Assembly (NCBI GenBank): GCA_028283625.1
Contig: JAPWKG010000004.1
Coordinates: 168,372 to 232,371, forward strand
Reading direction: 5' to 3'
Source of the DNA: Acidobacteriaceae bacterium
Lineage (GTDB): Bacteria > Acidobacteriota > Terriglobia > Terriglobales > Acidobacteriaceae
DNA: 64,000 nt
The position numbers were made by a program, and so were the translations under genes. The notes beneath the pieces are model-generated. The model was given only the letters and a program-made list of their open reading frames with translations, made no database searches and was not told the DNA's origin. Of the stretch, positions 1 through 8,754 are shown piece by piece; the first letter of the stretch is position 1, and the number at the start of each line of letters is the position of its first letter.

Positions 1-1068
1 TTGATGCCGCAAGGAGTAGAGCAGGGAACCATCGACGGGGTCGTAGGAGATCGCATTTGCGTGTGTCCAGTCCGGGAAGTTAAACGGATGCCGGTTCACG
101 TCGAGATGATCGAAGGTGTTCCATGTCCAGACGGGTTGCAGGTTCGTGTCGAGATCGACGATCACGTCTCCCAGCACGGTGGTTGGCGTTGTATCGCCTG
201 TGAGCGTAACGGATTGTTCGGTTGTGGCATCCAGTACGAAGTGTCCGTTGCTGAGTTGAATTACGTCATGCGAGAAGCCGCCGAGCGTAAGCGTCTTTCC
301 CTTGGCTGCGAGCCGGGCGTTGAGCTCAGTAATGCTGAGGCTTTGCACCGTATCGCCTGCGAGGTTGATCTCGCGTACTTCGGAGCCGGTATCAACCCCC
401 GTTGTGTTTGTAAGCAGCGTGCTGGAGTTGTGCATGAGCAGCATCAACATATCGCCATTCGCCAGCAAGCGGATTGGCATAGCGGAAACCCCGGTGCTTT
501 CGTCGGGGAAAGCGTAGGTCCAGAGAATGTTGCCTTGAAGATCGGTCGCGACGGGCGCGGGGAGATCGAGATTATTACCACCATCGATCATCTCGATGCC
601 GGGCTGGGGCGTCATCCCTGAAGTTGTCGTGCCGGTGAGCGTTGCGGTGAATTTGCAAGGTACACCACCGGTGGTAAAGCTCTGGTCGGCGTCCGTTGTC
701 ACGGTGCCATCGTCAGCGGTGAAAACGGCCTGCATGTGATACGTGGTGTTTGCAAGCATGCCCGCGACCAGAATGCTTACACTTCCGCTTGAAGCGGTTA
801 CAGAAGAGGTTTTTCTTCCGTAACCTGTGGTTGTGCCGAACTGCACGTAAACGCTGCCCGCGCCTGGGGCCGTGTACGTGTACTTGGCTACTTGTGCGTT
901 GCTGGTGACGCTCAGCCTGGCAGAGGTGGTCGACGCGGAAGCTGCAGAACAGGTGGCAGCGGTCGAGCTTCCTCCGCATCCCTGCAGGAAGAGAGGCGCG
1001 GCGAGGAGTGAAAGCCCGAACAGCGATTTTGTGCGTGCAGAGAACGAAAATGGCGCAAGTCTAATCAT
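1..1068 (-). CDS. Arylsulfotransferase (ASST)-family lipoprotein, 3' end cut by the window edge
   Basis: The reading frame is open on the minus strand from an ATG at 1068 to base 1 (356 codons, no stop), so the C-terminus lies outside the window. The N-terminus is a lipoprotein signal with lipobox LQGC (Cys about residue 31). A threonine/serine-rich Fn3-like segment follows (about 43-115), then a beta-propeller-like region. The motifs FSHDVIQLSNGHFVLDA, VWTWNTFDHLD and DWTHANAISYDP are typical of arylsulfotransferase/ASST proteins, which move sulfate between phenolic compounds in the periplasm. Whether this one is catalytic cannot be judged because the C-terminal part is missing. It is divergent from the MscS-like gene, with a 335-base gap. 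Confidence 0.8.
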   Translation of the reverse strand, partial: MIRLAPFSFSARTKSLFGLSLLAAPLFLQGCGGSSTAATCSAASASTTSARLSVTSNAQVAKYTYTAPGAGSVYVQFGTTTGYGRKTSSVTASSGSVSILVAGMLANTTYHMQAVFTADDGTVTTDADQSFTTGGVPCKFTATLTGTTTSGMTPQPGIEMIDGGNNLDLPAPVATDLQGNILWTYAFPDESTGVSAMPIRLLANGDMLMLLMHNSSTLLTNTTGVDTGSEVREINLAGDTVQSLSITELNARLAAKGKTLTLGGFSHDVIQLSNGHFVLDATTEQSVTLTGDTTPTTVLGDVIVDLDTNLQPVWTWNTFDHLDVNRHPFNFPDWTHANAISYDPVDGSLLYSLRHQ

Positions 1069-1403
1069 GTGTGTCCATTAGCGGAGGCGTTGGATGAGCC
1101 GCTCTCAGGAGAGAGTGCTGCTCCGGGTGTGAAGAAAGCCTCTGCCGTGTCAAAGATGAATGCCTCTTGTGCGGTTAGACGAGAGACCCCGGTGCGAAAG
1201 ACTACGCTTTCTCACGCAATAGGGATGTTTTCCCGGTGACAAGTACGGCGAGCGGTTGCTGCAATAATTGAAGAGATCGGTGCGAGAGAGAGCTGGTGCA
1301 ATCTTCATCTCTCTTGCGTTTCTCCTCGAGTCTTTATGGCAGGTGCCGCAGCCTTCTGCAGGCACCCTGAGCCGCAATCCTGCACATCTAAACTCAAGAA
1401 CCT
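1069..1403. other. Intergenic region between divergent genes
   Basis: This 335-base stretch separates the divergent ASST-like and MscS-like genes and must hold both promoters. I see no convincing ORF, hairpin terminator or clear sigma-70 box pair in it. Confidence 0.5.
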
Positions 1404-3530
1404 ATGGACCGAATGTTGAATCGTTTCGTTTCTCGCTCAGCAGCAATTTTTTCTGTCACTCTACTGCTTACGACAGCGGTGCAGGCTGATAGTTTGAAGC
1501 ATCGCGCTCTCGCGGTGACGTCTCACAACGCGCAATCGTCCTCGGTGGCTTCGACGACGAGCGCAGCGATCGCTACCCAGAGCACGCCCACTCCCGCTGT
1601 CGCTGCTTCCTCTGTCTCATCGGCAAGCGACAGTGCGCTTACTTTGCAGCAACGCATTGCGCGCCTGCCGCCTCTGCGGGATACGGGAATCAATGTCACG
1701 CATCAGAGCGATGGCATTCGTGAGCATCTGAATTCGGTGCTTCGTTTCTATCGCGATGCAACGCACCAGGAACAGAAGACTGGTGAGCCGAGCGACATTC
1801 TTTATACGGAGCAGCTAAAGACACAGGCTTCCAGCATTGCACACCTGGCGTTTGCTTCTGCACGCAACACTGCCGCGCTTCTGGAGCGAGTGGACAGCAA
1901 TGCGGTTGTGTCCACCTCTTCGGCGCCGACGGTGTCGGTCAGCGAAGAGGCAAAGCGCTTGACGGCGTCGCAGGCGCGTGTGCAGTCGCGCATGGCAGAG
2001 CTTCAGACGCAGCAGGCCGCTATCGCGCAGCAACTGCTACATGCAAAACCAAAGGACCGTCCGGCGCTGCTGCAGAAGCAGGAGCAGATCGACGGTGGCC
2101 TGGATCTGGAACAGGCTACGCTGCAGGCGTTAGGCAACATCGACCGCTTTTCGGAAACTCAGCAAGGGCACAGCGGACTAGCTGGCGATATCGATCGGTT
2201 GGAGGCTTCTGCGCCGGAGTTGGCAGACGCAAGCAGTAAGCCGGTCACCTCGGCGCCGCTCGTGAACCTTTCAGACATTCAACATGCCGGTCTCGTTACA
2301 CAGGCCAGCGCACTTTTTGATCTGATGTTTACGCGCCGTGCTATTGATGACCAGATTGCAGAGATCGACCGTCTTCACGATCAGGCAACGAAGCTTCGTT
2401 CGCCCATCGTGAAGGTCTTGCGCAGCACGGTGCAGCAGGGGGAAAAGCTCGCGCATCAGAACGTTGATCTCAGCGCAACGCCGACAACCGATGCGCAGGA
2501 TCTTGCCGCAACGCGCAAGCAGTTTGATGATCTGAAGCAGGTCTTCGAGGTTCTGGCTGCGAGCACCTTGCCGCTCAGCCAGGAGACCGTGCTGTTGGAT
2601 GCAGCACGCGGCACGCTCAGCAGCTGGCGTGTCACAGTAGACGCTGAGTACCGAACGATGTTGCGTGCCCTGCTGATGCGTTGCGGCCTGATCGGTCTTG
2701 CGCTGCTGATTCTTGGAATCATCGGCCGCGTATGGGGACATGCGTCTCTGCATTATGTGCAGGATCTGCGCCGTCGGCGTCAGTTGTTGGTGGTGCGCCG
2801 TGTCGTCATGGGCTTCCTGTGTGTTCTGGTAGTTCTGTTTGGCTTCGTGACTCAGTTCAGTTCGCTGGCTACTTTCGCCGGCTTTATCTCTGCGGGCATT
2901 GCGGTTGGCTTGCAGACGATTCTGCTGTCGGTGGCGGCGTACTTCTTCATCATCGGCCGTTATGGCGTTCGTGTTGGCGATCGCATTACTGTGGCGGGTG
3001 TGACTGGAACGGTAATTGAGGTAGGTATCGCTCGCTTCTATCTCATGGAGCTGGTCGGAACGGGTAACGAGCTGCACTCGACGGGACGCGTGGCGGTCTT
3101 CGCGAACTCGGTGCTCTTTCAGACAGGCACGCCGCTTTATAAGCAACTGCCCGGTACGGAATATGCCTGGCACGAGCTGACGGCGAAGCTTACGGAAGCA
3201 GCTGATCCTGATGCTGTGAGCAAGGAGTTGTGCCAGATTGTGCAGCAGGTTTATGAGACCTATAAGTCTGTGATTGACGCTCAGCAGCGCCAGATCGAAG
3301 GCTGGCTGGGAGCAGCGGTCGATGCTCCGCGCGTTGAAGCGCATCTGCGTCTGACGGATGCTGGAATGCAGGTTGCTGTGCTCTTCCCGGTCAACATCGA
3401 AGACGCAACGCATGCCGATGCCCGAATTGCGACCTCGATTCTGAAGGCTGTTCGGGAGGACAAGGCCGACGGTCCGCTGAAGGTCGGTTTGGATGGAACG
3501 CCCATCATCAAGGCTGCGATCAAGAGCTAA
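1404..3530 (+). CDS. MscS-family mechanosensitive channel-like protein with long periplasmic N-terminus
   Basis: 708 aa. A signal peptide (hydrophobic IFSVTLLLTTAVQA) is followed by a long Ala/Gln-rich, coiled-coil-prone periplasmic segment (about 30-420). Three hydrophobic segments follow (about 422-445, 463-483, 487-513), then the MscS beta-domain signature GVRVGDRITVAGVTGTVIEV. The last hydrophobic helix is Gly/Ala-rich (FAGFISAGIAVGLQTILLSV), as in the MscS pore helix TM3. MscS family members release solutes on hypo-osmotic shock, but large members like this may have other roles. ATGs at 1404 and 1413 are both possible; neither has a strong ribosome site. A terminator follows directly. 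Confidence 0.82.
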   Translation: MDRMLNRFVSRSAAIFSVTLLLTTAVQADSLKHRALAVTSHNAQSSSVASTTSAAIATQSTPTPAVAASSVSSASDSALTLQQRIARLPPLRDTGINVTHQSDGIREHLNSVLRFYRDATHQEQKTGEPSDILYTEQLKTQASSIAHLAFASARNTAALLERVDSNAVVSTSSAPTVSVSEEAKRLTASQARVQSRMAELQTQQAAIAQQLLHAKPKDRPALLQKQEQIDGGLDLEQATLQALGNIDRFSETQQGHSGLAGDIDRLEASAPELADASSKPVTSAPLVNLSDIQHAGLVTQASALFDLMFTRRAIDDQIAEIDRLHDQATKLRSPIVKVLRSTVQQGEKLAHQNVDLSATPTTDAQDLAATRKQFDDLKQVFEVLAASTLPLSQETVLLDAARGTLSSWRVTVDAEYRTMLRALLMRCGLIGLALLILGIIGRVWGHASLHYVQDLRRRRQLLVVRRVVMGFLCVLVVLFGFVTQFSSLATFAGFISAGIAVGLQTILLSVAAYFFIIGRYGVRVGDRITVAGVTGTVIEVGIARFYLMELVGTGNELHSTGRVAVFANSVLFQTGTPLYKQLPGTEYAWHELTAKLTEAADPDAVSKELCQIVQQVYETYKSVIDAQQRQIEGWLGAAVDAPRVEAHLRLTDAGMQVAVLFPVNIEDATHADARIATSILKAVREDKADGPLKVGLDGTPIIKAAIKS

Positions 3531-3542
3531 ACCCACGAAGCG

Positions 3543-3583
3543 ATAAGGGGCTGCGACTCATCGTCGTGGCCCCTTATCTTTTT
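3543..3583 (+). terminator. Intrinsic terminator of the MscS-like gene
   Basis: ATAAGGGGC (3543-3551) pairs perfectly with GCCCCTTAT (3569-3577), followed by CTTTTT. It lies 13 bases after the stop codon. Confidence 0.85.
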
Positions 3584-3687
3584 GAAGATTGCTTTGGAAG
3601 ACGGGTGATGCAGTACAACGAGAGATACAGTACGACAAAGGGAGAAGCGGGGGTTGCGTTCTCACTGCGTTCCAGGAGTACGCAGGT

Positions 3688-3767
3688 GGGAAGGAGCGAC
3701 CATACTGTCCTCAGGAGACGCACCCACGCTCCTTCCCCCGCATCAGACAGAGACGTAGGGAAGGAGC
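3688..3767. repeat. Inverted and direct copies of GGGAAGGAGC
   Basis: GGGAAGGAGCG at 3688-3698 is mirrored by CGCTCCTTCCC at 3727-3737 and appears again as GGGAAGGAGC at 3758-3767, all in the leader of the 3837 gene. The spacing suggests either an mRNA hairpin or an operator; no function can be assigned from sequence alone. Confidence 0.4.
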
Positions 3768-3836
3768 TGTGCGATTACAGCAGGTGCGGAAAATAATTGG
3801 CTTTCGAAAGGCGGCGCCGTGCGTCGTATGCATGAG

Positions 3837-5267
3837 ATGAAGAAAATAAGCGTACTTTGCCTGGCAACTCTTGTGTGCTCTGTTGCACAGGGCCAAAAGC
3901 TTTCTTCGGCCCAGTTGCCCGAGGTAATGACCGCAGGTTCTCTGCGGGAAGCGATCCTGCAGCATGGCTCTTCCGGTACATCGATTGAGTCTGCCTCTAC
4001 CCCTGTGCCCATGCTGATGACCACAAAAAACCACTGGACGCTGATGCTGCATGGTGAGGGCTTTGTGGCCAATTCGCAGCAGCAGGCGGATAACGGTCGT
4101 GGGCGAGATGCGTGGTTTTCGACCAATTGGATTATGCCGATGGCGCAGCGTTCGCTGGGGCCGGGAGAATTAACGGTCCGTGCCATGTTCTCCCTTGAGC
4201 CCGGGACGATGCAGCAGCGTAACTACCCAGAGCTTTTCCAGCAAGGGGAGACTGCCTACGGTAATCCCATTGTGGACGGGCAGCATCCGCACGACTTCTG
4301 GATGGAGCTAGCCGCGCTGTACGATTTGAAGCTCGGTAAGAATGCTCTCTTCAGCATCTATCTTGCTCCCGTGGGCGATCCTGCCATTGGGCCAACGGCG
4401 TATCCTCACCGTCTGTCTGCCAGCGAAGATCCGATCGCTGCGCTGGGGCACCATCAAGAAGACTCCACGCATATTGCGATGAACGTGGTGACCGGCGGAC
4501 TGACGTACAAATGGGTGCGTCTGGAGCTTTCCGGTTTCCACGGCGGCGAACCGGATGAAGCGCACTGGCACTTTCAACCATCGCCGAACGGCACCGCGAT
4601 TGATTCGGTCGCTTCTCGTCTGACGATTTCGCCGAATGCCGACTGGACAGGGCAGTACTCGTTTGCTCATATCACCTCGCCTGAAGCGCTCTATCCGGGG
4701 GAGGATCAGCAGCGCCAATCGGCAAGCGTTATGTGGCATCACACCTTCAAATCTAACGCCGTACAGAAGAAAGCAATGGCCGATATGGCCGGCATGGACA
4801 TGGCTGATATGCCGGGCATGGATATGGGGCCGAGTTCGGCCGCCAAGCAGCAAGCGATGAGCGCAATGCACATGGCTCCGGCCCCTGCGAACGATCTCGC
4901 GGTGACTGCTATCTGGGGGCGTACGCGCTCCTTGAACGATAACTCCAAGGAAAATAGCTATCTGCTCGAGGCGCTTTATCGCTTCAGCACGAACAACTAT
5001 GTCTGGACTCGTATGGAAAACGCGGGCCGTTCCAATGAGCTGCTGCTGACGCCGGGAACCCCTTTGCCGCCGAACTTTCACGAAGAGCCGATCGGACATG
5101 TCGCGGCCTTTAGCTTTGGCTACGATCATGATTTCCCCTTCGGCCGACATCTGATCGCTGCTCCTGGAGCCCAGGTGACCGTCTATCGTTCGCCTGCCGC
5201 TCTGAGTGCTACCTACGGCGATACGCCGACAGCCGAAACCATGTTTGTGCGCTTCCGTCTTCGTTAG
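3837..5267 (+). CDS. Exported, Met/His-rich outer-membrane beta-barrel candidate
   Basis: 476 aa from the ATG at 3837, chosen because it places the signal peptide MKKISVLCLATLVCSVAQGQ at the N-terminus; in-frame GTG 3819 and ATG 3828 are alternatives. The mature protein has alternating polar/aromatic strands and ends in MFVRFRLR, as outer-membrane barrels often do. Around residues 310-350 there are repeated Met-x-Met motifs (GMDMADMPGMDMG, SAMHMAP), which resemble soft-metal (copper) binding segments of CopA/CopB-type proteins. HPHD and HEEP histidine clusters also occur. I recognise no named family. A copper-related role is only an inference. It converges on the YqeY-family gene. Confidence 0.72.
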   Translation: MKKISVLCLATLVCSVAQGQKLSSAQLPEVMTAGSLREAILQHGSSGTSIESASTPVPMLMTTKNHWTLMLHGEGFVANSQQQADNGRGRDAWFSTNWIMPMAQRSLGPGELTVRAMFSLEPGTMQQRNYPELFQQGETAYGNPIVDGQHPHDFWMELAALYDLKLGKNALFSIYLAPVGDPAIGPTAYPHRLSASEDPIAALGHHQEDSTHIAMNVVTGGLTYKWVRLELSGFHGGEPDEAHWHFQPSPNGTAIDSVASRLTISPNADWTGQYSFAHITSPEALYPGEDQQRQSASVMWHHTFKSNAVQKKAMADMAGMDMADMPGMDMGPSSAAKQQAMSAMHMAPAPANDLAVTAIWGRTRSLNDNSKENSYLLEALYRFSTNNYVWTRMENAGRSNELLLTPGTPLPPNFHEEPIGHVAAFSFGYDHDFPFGRHLIAAPGAQVTVYRSPAALSATYGDTPTAETMFVRFRLR

Positions 5268-5300
5268 TTTTGTCTGCAGCAAGATCAGCACAAGCAAGAA

Positions 5301-5363
5301 CAAACACCAGTAAGCGCAGAGGGAACTCCATGCCGGAGTTCCCTCTGCGCTTACTGGTGTTTG
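5301..5363. terminator. 29-bp perfect hairpin between convergent genes
   Basis: Bases 5301-5329 are the exact reverse complement of 5335-5363, with the 5-base loop ATGCC. It lies 33 bases after the + strand gene and 5 bases from the stop of the minus-strand YqeY gene, so it could stop transcription from both sides. There is no U-tract directly after it on either strand, which is unusual for an intrinsic terminator. Confidence 0.65.
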
Positions 5364-5368
5364 CGAGG

Positions 5369-5848
5369 CTAAAGCTTTTCCAACTCCTGGCGTACAAGGT
5401 CGCTCAGCAGTTTGCCATCAGCACGGATGCCATCAGCGAGCAGACGCTGTTTTGCCAGCTTGATCACGAGACCCATTTCGCGTGCGGTGGGTGGCGTGCC
5501 TCCGTTGTCCTCGGTGAGGTGCTTGATCGCGCCATGAATCTTGGGTAGCAGGTCTTCCGCCGAGGCTTCCTTTGGCAGGTAGGCCTCAATGAGCGTGATC
5601 TCGCTCTGCTCTTTGGCCGCCAGTTCCGGGCGTCCGCCCTTGGTGAACTGTTCGATGGATTCGCGGCGCTGTTTCAGCATGGTCGTAAGCGCCGCTTGTT
5701 CCTCGGCTTCCGTCAGCGGTTCGCGTTTGTCGATCTCTTTGGACTTCAGGATGCTCTTGACCAAGCGCAGCGTGGTGAGCTTCTCTGCTTCTTTCGCCTT
5801 CATGGCGGTGATGATGTCCTGGTCGATTTTGATTCCGATATCAGCCAT
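5369..5848 (-). CDS. GatB/YqeY domain protein
   Basis: 159 aa starting MADIGIKIDQDIITAMKAKE. The whole length matches the YqeY family: helical N-terminal part with TLRLVKSILKSKEID, then the C-terminal tRNA-amidotransferase-like domain with LIEAYLPKEASAEDL and TAREMGLVIKLAKQRL. The reading frame continues upstream, but that part is a shadow of dnaB, so the start is set at 5848. YqeY proteins share the tail domain of GatB, and their exact role is not settled. It is divergent from dnaB and ends next to the 29-bp hairpin. Confidence 0.88.
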   Translation of the reverse strand: MADIGIKIDQDIITAMKAKEAEKLTTLRLVKSILKSKEIDKREPLTEAEEQAALTTMLKQRRESIEQFTKGGRPELAAKEQSEITLIEAYLPKEASAEDLLPKIHGAIKHLTEDNGGTPPTAREMGLVIKLAKQRLLADGIRADGKLLSDLVRQELEKL

Positions 5849-6104
5849 TGTCGTCTTGTCCTTCAGCCGACAGTGTAGCAGCGGCGTGCACCGTAAAATG
5901 GAGAAGACGCTTCGTGGTTGTGGTGAGCGTTGCGTGCACAAGGTGTCGGGCAGAAAATGGCCGCTGGCTGAAGGTAACGATGATTTCATGCCTGGATTTC
6001 CGCAGTATCCACAGCTTGCGCAGCGCTGCACAGCCTGTGCCCGGGGTTGCAACGGAAACGCAGCATCCGCGCGCGCCACATGAAGCCTAGACTGAGAGTT
6101 GATT

Positions 6105-7499
6105 ATGGCCGCATCCCCCCAGTTCGACCTTTCCGCCGGTGCACCCGCAGCGGTCCATGCCGAGATCGCCATTCTGGGCGCCATGCTGATGGATTCGGTG
6201 GCCATCCTGGACGCAACCGCGAAGCTGCGCCCAGAGGATTTTTCGCTCGACTCGCACCAGCGAATCTATCGCGCCATTCTGGAGTTGCTTCAGGTTGGTC
6301 ATGCTGTCGATTACGTAACCGTCATTGACCAGCTGCAGAAGCGTCGTGAGCTCGATGCCATCGGCGGACGCGAGTACCTCTTCTACCTGACAGAGGGTAT
6401 CGGTCGCGGTATGAACGTAGAGAGTTACGTTCGCATCGTAAAAGACAAGAGCCTGCTGCGGCAGCTCATGTCGATCTTCAGTGAAGGCCTGGCTGTGGCC
6501 AGCGATCAGGAAGCGGATGCGACCGAGGCGCTGAACTCGGTGGAAGCGAAGTTGGCGGATGTTGCGGATTCTGCGATTCAGCGCGGCTTTTCGAATATCC
6601 CTGACATTGTTGCACAGAGCTTTGGCTCGATCGATGCGTTGTACGAGCAGGGCAAAGAAGTTACCGGTCTGGCGACGCATTATCTTGAGTTCGACAAGAT
6701 GACTTCCGGCCTGCAGCCGAGCGAAATGATCATCATCGCGGCGCGTCCTTCGATGGGCAAAACGGCATGGGCGATCAACATCGGACAGAACTGCGCTGTG
6801 CGCGATAACAAGGTTGTCGCGATCTTCTCTCTGGAAATGTCGAAGGAATCTTTGCTGCGTCGTATGCTTGCCTCGGAAGCGATGGTGGGTTCGCGCAAGC
6901 TGCAGACCGGCTTTATTCCTCGTGAAGACAAAGGGAAGCTGATTGCTGCTCTGGACCGCTTGATGAACTCACGCATGTACGTGGACGATACTCCAGGCAT
7001 TACGCTGGCGGAGATGCGAGCGAAGTGCAGACGTTTGCAGCAACAGGAAGGTCAGCTCGACCTGATCATCATCGACTACCTGCAGTTGATGACGGGCAGC
7101 AACCCAACCAGCAAGAAAGGCTTTGACAGCCGTACGCAGGAAGTCGCTTCGATCTCACGCGGTCTGAAGGCGTTGGCAAAGGAGCTGAAGCTTCCAGTGA
7201 TTGCTCTCTCGCAGCTATCGCGTAACTCGGAGCAGCGAACCGGCGATAAGAAACCCTTGCTTTCGGATCTTCGCGAGTCGGGCTCGATCGAGCAGGATGC
7301 TGACGTCGTGGCCTTTATTCATCGCGAGGAGTACTACGATCGTGAAAATGAAGATGTGAAAGGAAAGGCGGAGATTATTATCGCCAAGCAGCGTAACGGT
7401 CCGACAGGAACGGTGCAGATGGCGTATCTCTCCGACTTCACACGCTTTGAGAATCTGGCCACCGACGATATGGGTGGTGGTGGCAACGACGCGTATTAA
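6105..7499 (+). CDS. dnaB: Replicative DNA helicase DnaB
   Basis: 464 aa. The N-terminal helical domain (DnaG/loader interaction) covers about 8-110. The RecA-like ATPase domain follows, with Walker A ARPSMGKTA (213-221), FSLEMSKESLLRRML, Walker B LIIIDYLQLM, and SQLSRNSEQR near the arginine/H4 region. The ATG at 6105 is preferred to an in-frame TTG at 6099. DnaB forms the hexameric helicase that unwinds DNA ahead of the replication fork. No intein is present, and the length is normal. A strong terminator follows. Confidence 0.97.
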   Translation: MAASPQFDLSAGAPAAVHAEIAILGAMLMDSVAILDATAKLRPEDFSLDSHQRIYRAILELLQVGHAVDYVTVIDQLQKRRELDAIGGREYLFYLTEGIGRGMNVESYVRIVKDKSLLRQLMSIFSEGLAVASDQEADATEALNSVEAKLADVADSAIQRGFSNIPDIVAQSFGSIDALYEQGKEVTGLATHYLEFDKMTSGLQPSEMIIIAARPSMGKTAWAINIGQNCAVRDNKVVAIFSLEMSKESLLRRMLASEAMVGSRKLQTGFIPREDKGKLIAALDRLMNSRMYVDDTPGITLAEMRAKCRRLQQQEGQLDLIIIDYLQLMTGSNPTSKKGFDSRTQEVASISRGLKALAKELKLPVIALSQLSRNSEQRTGDKKPLLSDLRESGSIEQDADVVAFIHREEYYDRENEDVKGKAEIIIAKQRNGPTGTVQMAYLSDFTRFENLATDDMGGGGNDAY

Positions 7500-7520
7500 A
7501 GGATTCGTACGACTCCTGAC

Positions 7521-7555
7521 ACGCTCCTGACAGTATGCTGTCAGGAGCGTTTTTC
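7521..7555 (+). terminator. Intrinsic terminator of dnaB
   Basis: ACGCTCCTGACAG (7521-7533) pairs perfectly with CTGTCAGGAGCGT (7538-7550) over the loop TATG, followed by TTTTT. Confidence 0.93.
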
Positions 7556-7605
7556 TACCTTGAGTGCTGCAGGCGCTGTATCTGCAGAAGGGCAAGGAGA
7601 ACAGA

Positions 7606-7983
7606 ATGAGCTTGTTTGAGCACAACGCAGTAACCTGGTTTGAAATTCCAACAGCAGACTTCGAGCGTGCGACCAAGTTTTATGAAGCGGTGCTGGACAT
7701 TGAATTCAAATCTTCTCCTGGAGAGGATTCGTGCAATATCTTTCCGGCCGGAGGAGGAGTTGCAGGCTGTCTTATCTACCGGCCAGGGAGTAAACCTTCG
7801 CCGGATGGGGCGCGCGTATTTCTCAATGTGGACGGCAAGCTCGATGCTTCGATCAGACGCGCGCAGCGCCTGGGGGCAACGATTACGGTGCCTCGTACGT
7901 ACGTGCCCGGTGGCAAGAGCGTATACGCCTGCTTCCTGGATTCGGAGGGCAATCACGTTGGTCTGCATAGCCGTTGCTTTTAG
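7606..7983 (+). CDS. VOC-superfamily (glyoxalase/bleomycin-resistance fold) protein
   Basis: 125 aa with a good ribosome site (AAGGAGA) before the ATG. The pattern is VOC: TWFEIPTADFERATKFYEAV at the N-terminus, a central beta-rich half, and the closing CFLDSEGNHVGLHS, where the final acidic metal ligand of many VOC enzymes is replaced by His/Leu (GLHS). Members bind metals and small ligands; the substrate cannot be predicted. A WYL regulator starts 15 bases downstream on the same strand, a frequent pairing, so the two are probably co-transcribed. Confidence 0.85.
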   Translation: MSLFEHNAVTWFEIPTADFERATKFYEAVLDIEFKSSPGEDSCNIFPAGGGVAGCLIYRPGSKPSPDGARVFLNVDGKLDASIRRAQRLGATITVPRTYVPGGKSVYACFLDSEGNHVGLHSRCF

Positions 7984-7998
7984 TCGTGGTGGTTTTGC

Positions 7999-8754
7999 TT
8001 GAGACGCGCGGACCGTCTCTTCCGCATTGTGCAGCTGCTGCGCTCGGGGCGCCTGAAGACCGCCCGTGCGCTGGCGGAGAAGCTTCAGGTCTCAGAGCGC
8101 ACGATCTATCGTGACGTGCGCGATCTGCAGCTTGCGGGGCAGCCGATTGAAGGAGAGGCTGGCGTTGGCTATACGCTGCGGCGAGAGTTCGATCTTCCGC
8201 CTCTGATGTTTTCTCCGGATGAAGTGACCTCGCTCGTGCTTGGTGCGCGCATGGTGCGTGCCTGGGGCGGTATGCGCGCAGCGGAGGCGGCAACTACGGC
8301 ACTGGCTCGCATTGAGGCCGTACTGCCGAAAGAGATCGCCGAGAAGCTGGACGGCATTGCAATGTATGCGCCGGAGTTTCAGATGTCGTCAGAGCACCGT
8401 GTCCTGCTCGATGCGTTACACGATGCCTGCGGCGAGCGTACGGTCATCCAGTTCCGCTATACGAAGCTTGCAGATACCGCAGACGAAGAACTATTGCGAA
8501 CCGTTTGGCCGCTGGCGCTGGCGTTCTGGTCTGGCGTGTGGACTCTGCTGGCGTGGTGCGAATTACGCCGTGACTTCCGCACGTTTCGTATGGACCGAAT
8601 GGCGCAATTCCACGCTACCGAGCGAAACTTTACGCCCAAGCGCGGGCAAAGGCTTTCTGACTTTGTTCAACGGGTACGTAAGGAAGCACGTACGCAACCC
8701 ATGATGCGCGAGGAGACGATTACAGTGTCTCTCCCGGCGTTTCCTTCGGATTGA
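7999..8754 (+). CDS. YafY-type HTH/WYL-domain transcriptional regulator
   Basis: 251 aa from a TTG start. An N-terminal HTH-11 winged helix (RIVQLLRSGRLKTARALAEK, SERTIYRDVRDLQ) is followed by a WYL-type ligand domain (about 135-235) containing VIQFRYTKLA, RTVWPLAL and FRMDRMAQF. In known YafY/DeoR-like proteins the WYL domain senses nucleic acid or small ligands. It probably controls the VOC gene just upstream. Its last 35 bases overlap the 3' end of the convergent L,D-transpeptidase gene. Confidence 0.85.
   Translation: MRRADRLFRIVQLLRSGRLKTARALAEKLQVSERTIYRDVRDLQLAGQPIEGEAGVGYTLRREFDLPPLMFSPDEVTSLVLGARMVRAWGGMRAAEAATTALARIEAVLPKEIAEKLDGIAMYAPEFQMSSEHRVLLDALHDACGERTVIQFRYTKLADTADEELLRTVWPLALAFWSGVWTLLAWCELRRDFRTFRMDRMAQFHATERNFTPKRGQRLSDFVQRVRKEARTQPMMREETITVSLPAFPSD

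Noticed and set aside
1..621. 206-codon plus-strand open frame at the left edge
   Set aside because: It is antisense to the ASST-like gene, whose frame has clear family motifs and a lipobox.
2271..3536. 421-codon minus-strand frame
   Set aside because: Shadow of the MscS-like gene: Arg/Gln/His-rich, no motif.
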